Positions 34,396 to 43,018 of a stretch of DNA of 64,000 nucleotides are shown piece after piece. The stretch spans positions 1 through 64,000 of the forward strand of contig JAHHQZ010000002.1 of the NCBI GenBank assembly GCA_020026075.1. The letters are read 5' to 3'. The notes below the pieces were generated by a model, which saw only the letters and a program-made list of their open reading frames with translations, made no database searches and was not told the DNA's origin. The position numbers and the translations under genes were made by a program. Source of the stretch: Actinobacillus sp. (lineage in GTDB: Bacteria > Pseudomonadota > Gammaproteobacteria > Enterobacterales > Pasteurellaceae). Every line of letters starts with the position of its first letter. Position 1 is the stretch's first letter.

Positions 34396-34500
34396 TTTTG
34401 ATCCTTATTTCAATGTAATGAAAATAAACAAAATTTAGTAAAAAATTCCAGCCTAGCGTTGCTGTGCGATAAGTATAAAAAAGCCGAGCATTGCTCGGCT
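34396..34500 (-). terminator. aspS terminator and cas10 upstream region
   Basis: AGCCGAGCA (34482) and TGCTCGGCT (34492-34500) form a 9-bp stem; on the minus strand it is followed by TTTTTT, so it terminates aspS. Between it and cas10 lies a half REP-like repeat (34441-34457). A cas10 promoter must lie here; I see no clear hexamer pair. Confidence 0.8.
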
Positions 34501-34512
34501 AGTTTTGTAAAT

Positions 34513-36279
34513 TTACAGTTTTTCCACAACCCCAATGGCTAACTCGTTAAGCGCCTGTGGGTTGGCTTTGCTTGGTGCGTCTGTCATTAAGCACGCCGCG
34601 GCGGTGGTTTTTGGAAATGCAATGACATCACGAATGTTGGTAGTGTCGGTTAAGAGCATTGTTAGGCGGTCTAAACCGAAGGCTAGCCCTGCGTGTGGCG
34701 GGGTGCCGTATTTGAGTGCGTCAAGTAAGAAACCGAATTTTTCACGCTGTTCTTGTTCGTTGATGCCAAGAATGCGGAACACGGTTTCTTGCATTTTGCC
34801 TTCGTAAATACGCACGGAGCCGCCGCCCACTTCGTAGCCGTTAATGACCATATCGTAAGCGTTTGCGACCGCTTGTAATGGCTCTTCTTCTAGCTGTGCT
34901 GGGGTGAGATCTTTCGGTGAGGTGAACGGATGGTGCATTGCACTTAAATGGCCGTCATCGTCCAATTCAAACATTGGGAAGTCCACAACCCATAATGGTT
35001 TCCACGCTTTTAAGTTGGTTAAACCTAAGTCGGTTCCCACTTTTAAGCGTAATGCGCCCATTGCGTCTGTGGCGATTTTGGCGGTGTCTGCGCCGAAGAA
35101 TACAATGTCGCCGTCTTTGGCATCAAGGCGAGCGAGCAAGCTTTCTAGCACGCTGTCGTTAAGGAATTTAGCGATTGGACTTTGTACGCCGTCCATTCCT
35201 GCGGCACGGTTATTTACTTTCAACCACGCTAAACCTTTCGCACCGTAAATGCCCACAAATTTGCCGTATTCGTCAATATTTTTGCGAGTTAAACTTGCCC
35301 CTTGCGGAACGCATAAGGCGATAACACGACCGTTTGGATCATTGGCAGGGCCGCTGAATACTTTGAAATCTACGTCTTTGACTAAGTCTGCCACGTCCAC
35401 TAATTCAAGTGGGTTACGCAAATCAGGCTTATCAGAACCGTAACGGCGCATTGCCTCAGCGAAAGTCATTTGTGGGAATTTACCAAGATCCACGCCGAGA
35501 ATGGCTTTCCATAAGCCGTGAATCATTTCTTCCATAATGGCACGCACTTCTGGTGCGGTTAAGAAACTGGTTTCCACATCGATTTGGGTAAATTCAGGCT
35601 GGCGATCTGCACGTAAATCTTCATCACGGAAACATTTTACAATTTGATAATAACGGTCAAAACCAGACATCATTAAAAGCTGTTTGAAAAGCTGTGGGGA
35701 TTGTGGCAAGGCGTAAAATTTGCCTTTATGCACACGGCTTGGCACAAGGTAATCACGCGCGCCTTCTGGGGTCGCTTTGGTGAGCATTGGCGTTTCCATA
35801 TCCAAAAAGCCGTGTTCGTCCATAAAACGGCGTACAAAGCTGGTGATTTTGGCACGAGTTTTGAAACGCTCTGCAATTTCAGGACGGCGTAAATCTAAAT
35901 AACGATATTTTAAGCGCTGTTCTTCGGTGTTGTTTTGATTGAAATCCAACGGCAACACATCAGCAGCGTTATAAATGTGCAATGCTTTCGCCAACACTTC
36001 CACTTCGCCTGTTTTCATATTTTTGTTGATTTGATTCTCAGGGCGAGCGATCACTTCCCCTTGCACTTGAATACAAAATTCATTGCGCAAGCTCGCTGCT
36101 TTATCAAGTGCCTCTTTATATTGCGGAGCGAAGGTAACCTGTACGATACCTTCACGATCACGCATATCGATAAAAATTACCCCCCCTAAATCACGGCGGC
36201 GATGTACCCACCCGCTTAATGTTACAGTTTCCCCAATGTTTGAGCGGTTTAAATCGCCGCAATACTGTGTTCGCATCAT
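34513..36279 (-). CDS. aspS: Aspartyl-tRNA synthetase
   Basis: AspRS charges tRNA-Asp. The 588-residue class IIb enzyme has an N-terminal OB-fold (LSGWVHRRRDLGGVIFIDMRD, about residues 21-41), motif 1 region (FMDEHGFLDMETPML), motif 2 (CFRDEDLRADRQPEFTQID, about residues 216-234), a bacterial GAD insertion, and motif 3 (GLAFGLDRLTMLL near 531). Length matches E. coli (590). Its downstream neighbour in E. coli is nudB; here the CRISPR-Cas locus begins immediately after its terminator. TGTAAATTTACA overlaps its stop. Confidence 0.98.
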   Translation of the reverse strand: MMRTQYCGDLNRSNIGETVTLSGWVHRRRDLGGVIFIDMRDREGIVQVTFAPQYKEALDKAASLRNEFCIQVQGEVIARPENQINKNMKTGEVEVLAKALHIYNAADVLPLDFNQNNTEEQRLKYRYLDLRRPEIAERFKTRAKITSFVRRFMDEHGFLDMETPMLTKATPEGARDYLVPSRVHKGKFYALPQSPQLFKQLLMMSGFDRYYQIVKCFRDEDLRADRQPEFTQIDVETSFLTAPEVRAIMEEMIHGLWKAILGVDLGKFPQMTFAEAMRRYGSDKPDLRNPLELVDVADLVKDVDFKVFSGPANDPNGRVIALCVPQGASLTRKNIDEYGKFVGIYGAKGLAWLKVNNRAAGMDGVQSPIAKFLNDSVLESLLARLDAKDGDIVFFGADTAKIATDAMGALRLKVGTDLGLTNLKAWKPLWVVDFPMFELDDDGHLSAMHHPFTSPKDLTPAQLEEEPLQAVANAYDMVINGYEVGGGSVRIYEGKMQETVFRILGINEQEQREKFGFLLDALKYGTPPHAGLAFGLDRLTMLLTDTTNIRDVIAFPKTTAAACLMTDAPSKANPQALNELAIGVVEKL

Positions 36280-36348
36280 AGATATTCCTTACTTTTTGCA
36301 AAAAAAAAAAACGTTGGGATTATAGCCCAAATCCCACGCCCAAAAAAC

Positions 36349-36390
36349 AAAACCGCCGAAAAAGGTCAAAATTTTTCGGCGGTTTTTGCT
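36349..36390. terminator. Terminator downstream of lipA
   Basis: AAAACCGCCGAAAAA and TTTTTCGGCGGTTTT form a long stem around a short loop and have A- and T-runs on both sides, so it can work in both directions. It is followed upstream of lipA's stop by a REP-like element. Confidence 0.85.
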
Positions 36391-36398
36391 AATGTTTC

Positions 36399-36442
36399 TA
36401 GGCTGGAATTTTTGTCAAAATTTTGTGAAAAATCCCGGCCTT
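36399..36442. repeat. REP-like dispersed palindrome, copy 3
   Basis: TAGGCTGGAATTTTTG and GAAAAATCCCGGCCTT arms around CAAAATTTTG, between the lipA stop and its terminator; one base differs from symmetry in the right arm. Confidence 0.85.
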
Positions 36443-36444
36443 GA

Positions 36445-37407
36445 TTATTTCACAACGCCCCCGCTGGCTTGTAAGTCGGCGTGGTAGGAGGAGCGGACAA
36501 ACGGGCCGCAGGCGGCGTGTTCAAAGCCCATTTCTTCGGCTTTTTCACGGAACATATCAAATTCCGCTGGCGGAACGTAGCGTGCCACAGGCAAGTGATG
36601 ACGGCTCGGCTGTAAATATTGCCCAAGTGTGAGCATCGTTACGCCGTTGGTGCGAAGATCTTGCATTACTTGCAATATTTCTTCGTTAGTTTCGCCTAAG
36701 CCTACCATAATCCCAGATTTGGTTGGGATATGGGGGAACATTGCTTTAAATTCACGCAATAATTTGAGCGACCATTCGTAGTTCGCCCCTGGGCGAATGT
36801 CTTTGTACAAACGTGGCACGTTCTCTAAGTTATGGTTGAAAATATCTGGCGGATTGTCTTTTAATTTTTCCAGCGCTTGCTCAATGCGACCACGAAAATC
36901 AGGCACGAGAATTTCCACTTTAATGTTTGGATTTAGCTCACGAATGGCTTTCACGCAAGCGGCAAAATGCCCAGCACCACGATCAGGCAAATCATCACGA
37001 TCCACAGAAGTAATCACTACATATTTTAATTTCATATCAGCGATGGTTTCTGCTAAACGGCGTGGTTCTTCTGGGTCTGGCGGTAATGGCTTACCGTGTG
37101 CCACATCACAGAATGGGCAGCGACGTGTGCAAATCGCTCCTAAAATCATAAACGTAGCGGTGCCGTGATTGAAACATTCGTTCAAGTTAGGGCAAGAGGC
37201 CTCTTCACACACGGAATGCAAATTATGGCGGCGCATTCCGTTTTTAATGGCACGTACTTTGTCAGAATGGGCGGAAATTTTGATTTTCATCCATTCAGGT
37301 TTTTTGAGAAGTTCTTGGTTTGGGTCAATATTTTTGACTTTGATAATGGACGTTTTGGCGGCATCACGGTATTTCACGCCTCGTTCCATTTTAAAAGGTG
37401 ATGTCAT
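36445..37407 (-). CDS. lipA: Lipoyl synthase (radical SAM)
   Basis: LipA inserts two sulfurs into protein-bound octanoyl groups. The 320-residue protein has the auxiliary cluster motif CEEASCPNLNEC (C-x4-C-x5-C, about residues 64-75), the radical-SAM motif CTRRCPFC (C-x3-C-x2-C, about 90-97), a central TSVDRDDLPDRG block, and the C-terminal RSSYHA motif. These define LipA. It follows lipB in the same order as in E. coli. Confidence 0.98.
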   Translation of the reverse strand: MTSPFKMERGVKYRDAAKTSIIKVKNIDPNQELLKKPEWMKIKISAHSDKVRAIKNGMRRHNLHSVCEEASCPNLNECFNHGTATFMILGAICTRRCPFCDVAHGKPLPPDPEEPRRLAETIADMKLKYVVITSVDRDDLPDRGAGHFAACVKAIRELNPNIKVEILVPDFRGRIEQALEKLKDNPPDIFNHNLENVPRLYKDIRPGANYEWSLKLLREFKAMFPHIPTKSGIMVGLGETNEEILQVMQDLRTNGVTMLTLGQYLQPSRHHLPVARYVPPAEFDMFREKAEEMGFEHAACGPFVRSSYHADLQASGGVVK

Positions 37408-37431
37408 AGGGAATCCTGTAAAAAAGATTTG

Positions 37432-38088
37432 TTACACAAAAGTTATATTATTGTAACCTAAATCCTGTAAAAAGTGATGAACCAATTTCGGTGAAACATT
37501 CGCCAATGTGGCTTGTGCTTGCGGTACAAAATCCGCCAGCTGGCACATCATTAACCCCGCATAACCGCAAGGGTTGATATTTTGGAAAGGGCTTAAATCC
37601 ATTTGAATATTCAAAGCTAAGCCGTGAAAAGAGCAACCTTTGCGAATACGCAAGCCAAGTGAGCAGATTTTCTTGCCGTCCACATAAACACCAGGTGCAT
37701 CAGGCTTGGCGTAAGATTCAATGCCGTATTCTGCGAGCGTTTTGATAACGCAATTTTCCAACGCCGTAACCAAATGACGAACATTTATTTCTGCATTGAC
37801 GTGCTTTAAACGTTTAATATCCAGCAAAACGTACATAATTTGCTGTCCTTCGCTGTGATAAGTAATTTGCCCACCACGATCCGACTGCACCACTGGAATC
37901 TCCGTTTGACGCAGTAAATGTTCCGCTTTACCAGCGCTCCCTTGCGTATAAACGCTTGGGTGTTCCACCAGCCAAATTTCATCGGCGTTGGCTTCGTTAC
38001 GGTTGTCTGTAAATTGTTGCATCGCTTGCCACACTTGCTCGTAAGGTTGAAGACCGAGCTGGCGAACGGTTACAGGAATTGTGTGCAT
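37432..38088 (-). CDS. lipB: Octanoyl-ACP:protein octanoyltransferase
   Basis: LipB moves octanoate from ACP to lipoyl domains as the first step of lipoate synthesis. The 218-residue product has EIWLVEHPSVYTQG (about residues 39-52), SDRGGQITYHSEGQ, the lysine region DGKKICSLGLRI with a conserved KI (catalytic lysine and later cysteine), and LNINPCGYAGL-like NINPCGYAGL, whose cysteine is the acyl-thioester site. It lies between ybeD and lipA. Confidence 0.96.
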   Translation of the reverse strand: MHTIPVTVRQLGLQPYEQVWQAMQQFTDNRNEANADEIWLVEHPSVYTQGSAGKAEHLLRQTEIPVVQSDRGGQITYHSEGQQIMYVLLDIKRLKHVNAEINVRHLVTALENCVIKTLAEYGIESYAKPDAPGVYVDGKKICSLGLRIRKGCSFHGLALNIQMDLSPFQNINPCGYAGLMMCQLADFVPQAQATLANVSPKLVHHFLQDLGYNNITFV

Positions 38089-38117
38089 AAATTTTTTGCC
38101 ATTTTAGAAAATAAAAA

Positions 38118-38145
38118 AAATAAACCCGATCGCTCGGGTTTATTC
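38118..38145 (-). terminator. ybeD terminator
   Basis: AAACCCGA and TCGGGTTT form an 8-bp stem with a 4-base loop. On the minus strand it is followed by ATTTTTTTTATTTT, stopping transcription after ybeD and separating it from lipB. Confidence 0.8.
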
Positions 38146-38158
38146 CTGTTTGAATGGA

Positions 38159-38464
38159 TTAAAGTACCATTTTTACGCCGTCAATTTCAGCAAGTTTTTT
38201 GTAAAGGGTTTCTACTTGCTCGATATTTTCAGCACGCATTGTTAAAGAAACAGACTCATAAGTGCCTTTTGCGCTTGGTTGCACTTTTGGCTCATCGATC
38301 ACTTTTGCGTATTCGCTCATCATTTTCACCACGTCTTGGGCGAGATCATCACGTTTCATTCCCACTACTTTAAACGTGAAATTGCACGGAAATTCAAGTA
38401 AATCTTTGAGTTTTTTGTCGGAGTTGAGAGCCATCATATTCGGCATTACTTTTTGTTCTGTCAT
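38159..38464 (-). CDS. ybeD: YbeD/DUF493 family protein
   Basis: YbeD is a small cytoplasmic ACT-like protein of unclear function, conserved between dacA and lipB. The 101-residue product has the family core LLEFPCNFTFKVVG (about residues 22-35), a central YAKVIDEPKVQPSAKGTYESVS segment, and LYKKLAEIDGVKMVL at the end. Length and context are as expected. Confidence 0.92.
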   Translation of the reverse strand: MTEQKVMPNMMALNSDKKLKDLLEFPCNFTFKVVGMKRDDLAQDVVKMMSEYAKVIDEPKVQPSAKGTYESVSLTMRAENIEQVETLYKKLAEIDGVKMVL

Positions 38465-38556
38465 AGTAAATCCTTATAAAATTTTTAAAAATATTCCAGC
38501 CTTGCTGTAAACAAGCAACAAATAAGGCCATGCATTAGCTTTTCAAGCAAAGGCGG

Positions 38557-39819
38557 TTAAAATAAACTTTTAACTTTTAACACTAGCCAATCCCACGCAC
38601 GAGAAAGCATTCCACCCTCAGGCATATTTTGTAACACTTGCAAATTCACACTCGCAAAGGCTTTGCCGTTTAATTCATAAACCACTTTCCCAACGACTTG
38701 CCCTTTCGCTAATGGTGCTTGCAGTGGATTTTGGTTTAATTCATAGCGAATTTTTACATTTTGGCGCTGACCTTTCGGCAAAGTTAAGTAAGCACTTTCC
38801 AGCACACCCAAAGGCACGGTGTCCTGCATTCCGTAATAAAGTTTAGGTTGCAATAGCGGTTTACCTGGTGCCATAGCCCGCAAGGTTTCAAAGTTTGCAA
38901 AGCCCCAGCGAAGCAGTTTTTTGCTATCAAGCTCACGAGAATGCTTGCTTGGCGTTCCCATTACCACAGAAATTAAGCGCATATTGTTATCGCCCACTGC
39001 CGATGCCACGAGATTATAGCCCGCTGAATTGGTATGCCCTGTTTTCAAGCCATCGACTTTTAATGTGGTATCCCATAGTAAACCGTTGCGGTTGCGCTGT
39101 TTGATGCCGTTAAAGGTAAATTCTTTTTGCGCATAAATTTTATACTCTTGTGGTAAATCACTGATTAAATGCTTAGCGATAATTGCCATATCCTGCGCGG
39201 TAGAATACTGCCCTTCGTGATCCAAACCGTGAACTGTCATAAAGTGCGTATTGCGTAAGTTCATTTGTTTGGCGTAACGGTTCATACTTTGCACAAAGGT
39301 ATTTTGTGAACCAGACACATACTGCGCCATCGCCACACAAGCATCATTGCCTGAGTCTACAATAATGCCTTTGTTTAACTCGGATACTGGTACTTTCTGC
39401 CCAGCACGTAAAAACATTAAAGATGAGCCTTTGAGTTTCGGATTTTGCGCCCACGCATCGGTGCTGATAGGAACGAGATCCGTATTGCGAATTTTGCCTT
39501 GTTTTAACGCTTGACCAATCACATAGCTGGTCATCATTTTGGTTAGTGAGGCTGGCGCTTGGCGATGTGTCGCATTGTAGGCGGCTAGCACTTGGCCTGA
39601 ATGATAATCCACAAGATAATAATTGCGAGCGTCAAGGTTTGGCGTGGCGATACCAAATAATTGTGCCGCCGTTACCACATCATTACTGGTATTGGCTGTG
39701 GCGGTATCGTTTGCAGTTGGTAGACTGGCATTCGGTAATGGGGTTACATCCGCCCACGCAGGCACCATACAAAGTCCACACAGCACGGCTGCCGCTGAGC
39801 GTTTTGTCCAATTTTTCAT
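38557..39819 (-). CDS. dacA: D-alanyl-D-alanine carboxypeptidase (PBP5/6 family)
   Basis: DacA trims the terminal D-Ala from peptidoglycan pentapeptides at the periplasmic face of the inner membrane. The 420-residue precursor has a signal peptide ending near AWA (residue 23), the serine motif PASLTKMMTSYV (SxxK), SGNDACVAMAQ (SxN), and the KTGHTNSAGYNLV (KTG) motif, a C-terminal PBP5_C domain, and an amphipathic membrane-anchoring helix at the extreme C-terminus (WDWLVLKVKSLF). In E. coli an rlpA gene lies between mrdB and dacA; there is only a 29-base gap here. Confidence 0.96.
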   Translation of the reverse strand: MKNWTKRSAAAVLCGLCMVPAWADVTPLPNASLPTANDTATANTSNDVVTAAQLFGIATPNLDARNYYLVDYHSGQVLAAYNATHRQAPASLTKMMTSYVIGQALKQGKIRNTDLVPISTDAWAQNPKLKGSSLMFLRAGQKVPVSELNKGIIVDSGNDACVAMAQYVSGSQNTFVQSMNRYAKQMNLRNTHFMTVHGLDHEGQYSTAQDMAIIAKHLISDLPQEYKIYAQKEFTFNGIKQRNRNGLLWDTTLKVDGLKTGHTNSAGYNLVASAVGDNNMRLISVVMGTPSKHSRELDSKKLLRWGFANFETLRAMAPGKPLLQPKLYYGMQDTVPLGVLESAYLTLPKGQRQNVKIRYELNQNPLQAPLAKGQVVGKVVYELNGKAFASVNLQVLQNMPEGGMLSRAWDWLVLKVKSLF

Positions 39820-39848
39820 ACTACTTCCTTCTTTTTAAATGTTTTGGG

Positions 39849-40967
39849 CTAATATTTGCCCTTAAAAAAATGATTTTTGTGAGTTTGCACCGACATCACA
39901 AGGCCAAAGCCTGCCATTATAGTAACAAACGACGTTCCACCATAGCTCACCAATGGTAAAGGCACGCCCACCACAGGCAAAATGCCACTGACCATTCCAA
40001 TATTAACAAACACATACACGAAGAAAATCAACGCTAATGCGCCTGTTAAAATGCGACCAAAGGATTTCTCAGCATAAACGCCAATCGCTAAACAGCGAGT
40101 AACGATAAATAAATAAATGAGCATTAAAATGCAAAAGCCGATTAGCCCCCATTCCTCACCAAGTACGGCGAAAATGAAATCCGTGTGCGGTTCAGGCAAA
40201 AATTCCAACTGTGACTGCGTGCCGTGCATCCAGCCCTTACCCCACCAGCCGCCAGAACCGATGGCGATTTTTGATTGTAAAATGTGGTAGCCCGCCCCGA
40301 GCGGATCTTTTTCAGGATCAAGCAAGGTTAAAACCCTCGTGCGCTGGTAGTCGTGCATTAGGTAGAACCACATTATGGGAATAAAGCCCGCTAAGCCGAT
40401 GAGCGCAGTTAAAATAAGCCACCAGCTCATTCCAGCTAAGAAAATCACGAAAATGCCAGAGGCTGCCACCAAAATTGATGTGCCTAAATCAGGCTGAATC
40501 GCCACGAGTAAGGTTGGCACAAGCACCATTGCCAGTGCAATGAACGTTACTTTAAGCGTTGGCGGTGATGGGCGGTTGCCGAGATAAGTCGCCACCATTA
40601 ACGGCACACCGAGTTTGACGATTTCTGAAGGCTGAAAGCGGAACAGTCCTAAATCCAACCAGCGTTGCGCCCCTTTACTGGTCGTGCCGACTAAATCCAC
40701 TAACACCAACAGCACCAAGCCAATCACATACAAATAAGGGGCAATGTATTGGTAAAAACGAGGGCGAAACTGTGCCATCACAAGCATAACCACAAAGCCC
40801 AATCCCACTTGCATTAAGCGGCGCTGGAACATCACCCCGTTCGCCCCCGCTGCACTGTACAGTACCACTAGCCCAAAGGCAGTGATTACTACAAGACCAA
40901 GTAACAACCAAGCGTCTAAATGCAGGCGTTGCCAAAAACGCAACCATAACCCTTTTTCTTCATTCAT
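39849..40967 (-). CDS. rodA: Peptidoglycan glycosyltransferase RodA (MrdB)
   Basis: RodA polymerises glycan strands for cell elongation as a SEDS protein in the inner membrane. The 372-residue protein has about 10 membrane segments and the SEDS motifs KGAQRWLDLGLFRFQPSEIVKL (about residues 95-116), TDFIFAVLGEEWGL (about 259-272), and GVPLPLVSYGGTSFV (about 338-352). It overlaps the mrdA stop by 4 bases, consistent with coupled expression of the RodA-PBP2 pair. Confidence 0.97.
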   Translation of the reverse strand: MNEEKGLWLRFWQRLHLDAWLLLGLVVITAFGLVVLYSAAGANGVMFQRRLMQVGLGFVVMLVMAQFRPRFYQYIAPYLYVIGLVLLVLVDLVGTTSKGAQRWLDLGLFRFQPSEIVKLGVPLMVATYLGNRPSPPTLKVTFIALAMVLVPTLLVAIQPDLGTSILVAASGIFVIFLAGMSWWLILTALIGLAGFIPIMWFYLMHDYQRTRVLTLLDPEKDPLGAGYHILQSKIAIGSGGWWGKGWMHGTQSQLEFLPEPHTDFIFAVLGEEWGLIGFCILMLIYLFIVTRCLAIGVYAEKSFGRILTGALALIFFVYVFVNIGMVSGILPVVGVPLPLVSYGGTSFVTIMAGFGLVMSVQTHKNHFFKGKY

Positions 40968-42973
40968 TCGATGTAATTCTCTTTGTTCGTGCTTTCACTT
41001 AGGCTGGAATTTTTATCAAAATTTTGTGAAAAATTCCGACCTACGCTTTTTGTAGCACTTTGTTGCAGCGTCGCTTTTTGCATTGCGGCAATTTGCGGTA
41101 AGCGAACCCCTAAATAATAATCCATAATCTTACGCACAATCGGTGCGGCTTGGCTACTACCACCGCCAGCGTTTTCTAAAATCACCGCCACCACAATCTT
41201 TGGTTTTTTATAAGGGGCGTAGGCGATGAACCACGCATGATCGTGCAAATGGTTTTTCAATTCTGAGGCTTTGTATACTTGATTTTCTTTCAAACTAAAC
41301 ACTTGCGCCGTGCCTGATTTCCCTGCCGCTACATAATCCGTACCTAAAAACGCTTTACGTGCAGTCCCATGTAAACTATTGATAACATTGAACATTCCCT
41401 GTTTTGCTGCCTGCCACACACTGGCATCAGGTTCGGTGATGTCTGGGTAAAGGTGCGGATCTTGATAATATTGCACCTGCTTGCCTTCAATTTTTTCCAT
41501 TAAGTGTGGCGTGTGAATTTTGCCGTTATTCACCAAAATGGTTAAGGCTTTTGCCACTTGTAGCGGAGTCGCCGTCCAGTAGCCCTGCCCAATGCCCACA
41601 GGAATAGTATCCCCTTGCAGCCAACTGCGTTTGTAACGTGCTTTTTTCCATTCACGGCTTGGCATCACGCCGTCGGTTTCTTCTTTAAGATCAATGCCTG
41701 TGGGTTCGCCAAAGCCAAAACGTTTCATCCACGGCGACAAGCGGTCGATGCCCAAATGGTACGCCACTTGGTAAAAATAGGTGTCGGAAGATTCGGTAAT
41801 GGCTTTATTTAAGTTGGTTTTGCCGTGTCCGCCCCATTTCCAGTCACGGTAGCGTTTCTGTGAATTTGGTAAATACCAGTAGCCGGGATCGTAAATTTCT
41901 TTGTTGGGGTCGATGACATTTTCCGTTAGCCCCGCTACGGCAATAAATGGTTTCACCGTAGAGGCTGGCGGGTATGCTCCTTGCGTTGCTCGGCTATAAA
42001 GCGGACGATTCAGATCGTGCAATAATTCCGCATAATTTTTGCTGGAAATTCCACCAACAAATAGATTGTTATCATAACTTGGTGTGGAAACCATCGCTAA
42101 AATACCGCCATCTTTTGGATCAAGTACCACGACAGCGGCACGCTGATCACCCAGCAAATTGGTAATGTAACGCTGTAAATCTAAATCAATGGTTAAATGC
42201 ACGCTTTCGCCCGCCACCGCAGGCTGTTCTTGTAACTTGCGTACCACTTTACCACGAGAGTTGACTTCCACTTCTTCAAAGCCCACTTTGCCATGTAGCT
42301 GTTCTTCGTAATAACGCTCAATACCACTTTTCCCAATATCGTGCGTGCCAGCATAATTACTTAATTCCCCCGCTTTTTTCAGCGTTTCAATATCACGATC
42401 GTTAATTTTGCCCACGTAGCCCAAAATGTGTGTCAAAGGCTCGCCATACAAATAATGCCGTTTGAAATAAGGCTGAACTTCTATGCTGGAAAATTTGTAC
42501 TGATTGACGGCAAAGCGTGCGATTTCTTCTTCGGTCAAGGCTGGTTTGAGCAAAATCGGCGTGTAGCGCAGGGAACGGCGGCGAGCTTTTTCAAAGTTTG
42601 CAATGTCTTCGTCCGTTAAATTCACCAACGGTTTAAGTTCAGCAAACGTTTCTTTGAGATTTTTGACTTTTTCAGGCACTACATAAAGCCCAAAAAAAGT
42701 AATATTTTCCGCCAGTTTTCGCCCATAGCGATCGTAAATAAGCCCTCGAGCTGGCGGAATCGGAAGTAATTTAATGCGGTTATCGTTTGATCTGGTGCGA
42801 TAAATCGTTACATCTTGCACCTGTAAATGGTACAAATTGGCAAATAATGCCCCCACGAGAACCATCACACCCAAAAACGCTACAAGCGTGCGGCGCATAA
42901 ATAAATTACGCTCGCTTTTGGTGTCTCGAATGGGGTCAGGTTGGCGGTTATTCAGCCAGTTGTTCATATTCAT
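40964..42973 (-). CDS. mrdA: Penicillin-binding protein 2
   Basis: PBP2 is the transpeptidase partner of RodA. The 669-residue protein has one membrane anchor (about residues 25-46), a PBP dimerisation domain, and a transpeptidase domain with PPASTVKPF (catalytic Ser about 338), SSDTYFY (SxD) and GKSGTAQV (KSGT). It is longer than E. coli PBP2 (633): the tail after about residue 630 includes VGRNFSQNFDKNSSL, encoded by a REP-like palindrome (41000-41043) read in frame. Confidence 0.96.
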   Translation of the reverse strand: MNMNNWLNNRQPDPIRDTKSERNLFMRRTLVAFLGVMVLVGALFANLYHLQVQDVTIYRTRSNDNRIKLLPIPPARGLIYDRYGRKLAENITFFGLYVVPEKVKNLKETFAELKPLVNLTDEDIANFEKARRRSLRYTPILLKPALTEEEIARFAVNQYKFSSIEVQPYFKRHYLYGEPLTHILGYVGKINDRDIETLKKAGELSNYAGTHDIGKSGIERYYEEQLHGKVGFEEVEVNSRGKVVRKLQEQPAVAGESVHLTIDLDLQRYITNLLGDQRAAVVVLDPKDGGILAMVSTPSYDNNLFVGGISSKNYAELLHDLNRPLYSRATQGAYPPASTVKPFIAVAGLTENVIDPNKEIYDPGYWYLPNSQKRYRDWKWGGHGKTNLNKAITESSDTYFYQVAYHLGIDRLSPWMKRFGFGEPTGIDLKEETDGVMPSREWKKARYKRSWLQGDTIPVGIGQGYWTATPLQVAKALTILVNNGKIHTPHLMEKIEGKQVQYYQDPHLYPDITEPDASVWQAAKQGMFNVINSLHGTARKAFLGTDYVAAGKSGTAQVFSLKENQVYKASELKNHLHDHAWFIAYAPYKKPKIVVAVILENAGGGSSQAAPIVRKIMDYYLGVRLPQIAAMQKATLQQSATKSVGRNFSQNFDKNSSLSESTNKENYIE
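41000..41043. repeat. REP-like dispersed palindrome, copy 4, inside mrdA
   Basis: TAGGCTGGAATTTTTA and GAAAAATTCCGACCTA arms around a CAAAATTTTG centre lie within the 3' end of mrdA and are translated. Confidence 0.9.
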
Positions 42974-43018
42974 CGCTTGGCGTTAGGGTTCAAAAATAAT
43001 AAAAATATTCCGACCTAG

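Noticed and set aside
7909..41746. DNA uptake signal sequences typical of Pasteurellaceae
   Set aside because: I found one AAGTGCGGT (7909) and two ACAAGCGGTC-type sites (41737 and the reverse at 34868). This is far below the density of uptake sequences in Haemophilus, so no feature is claimed from a reading by eye.
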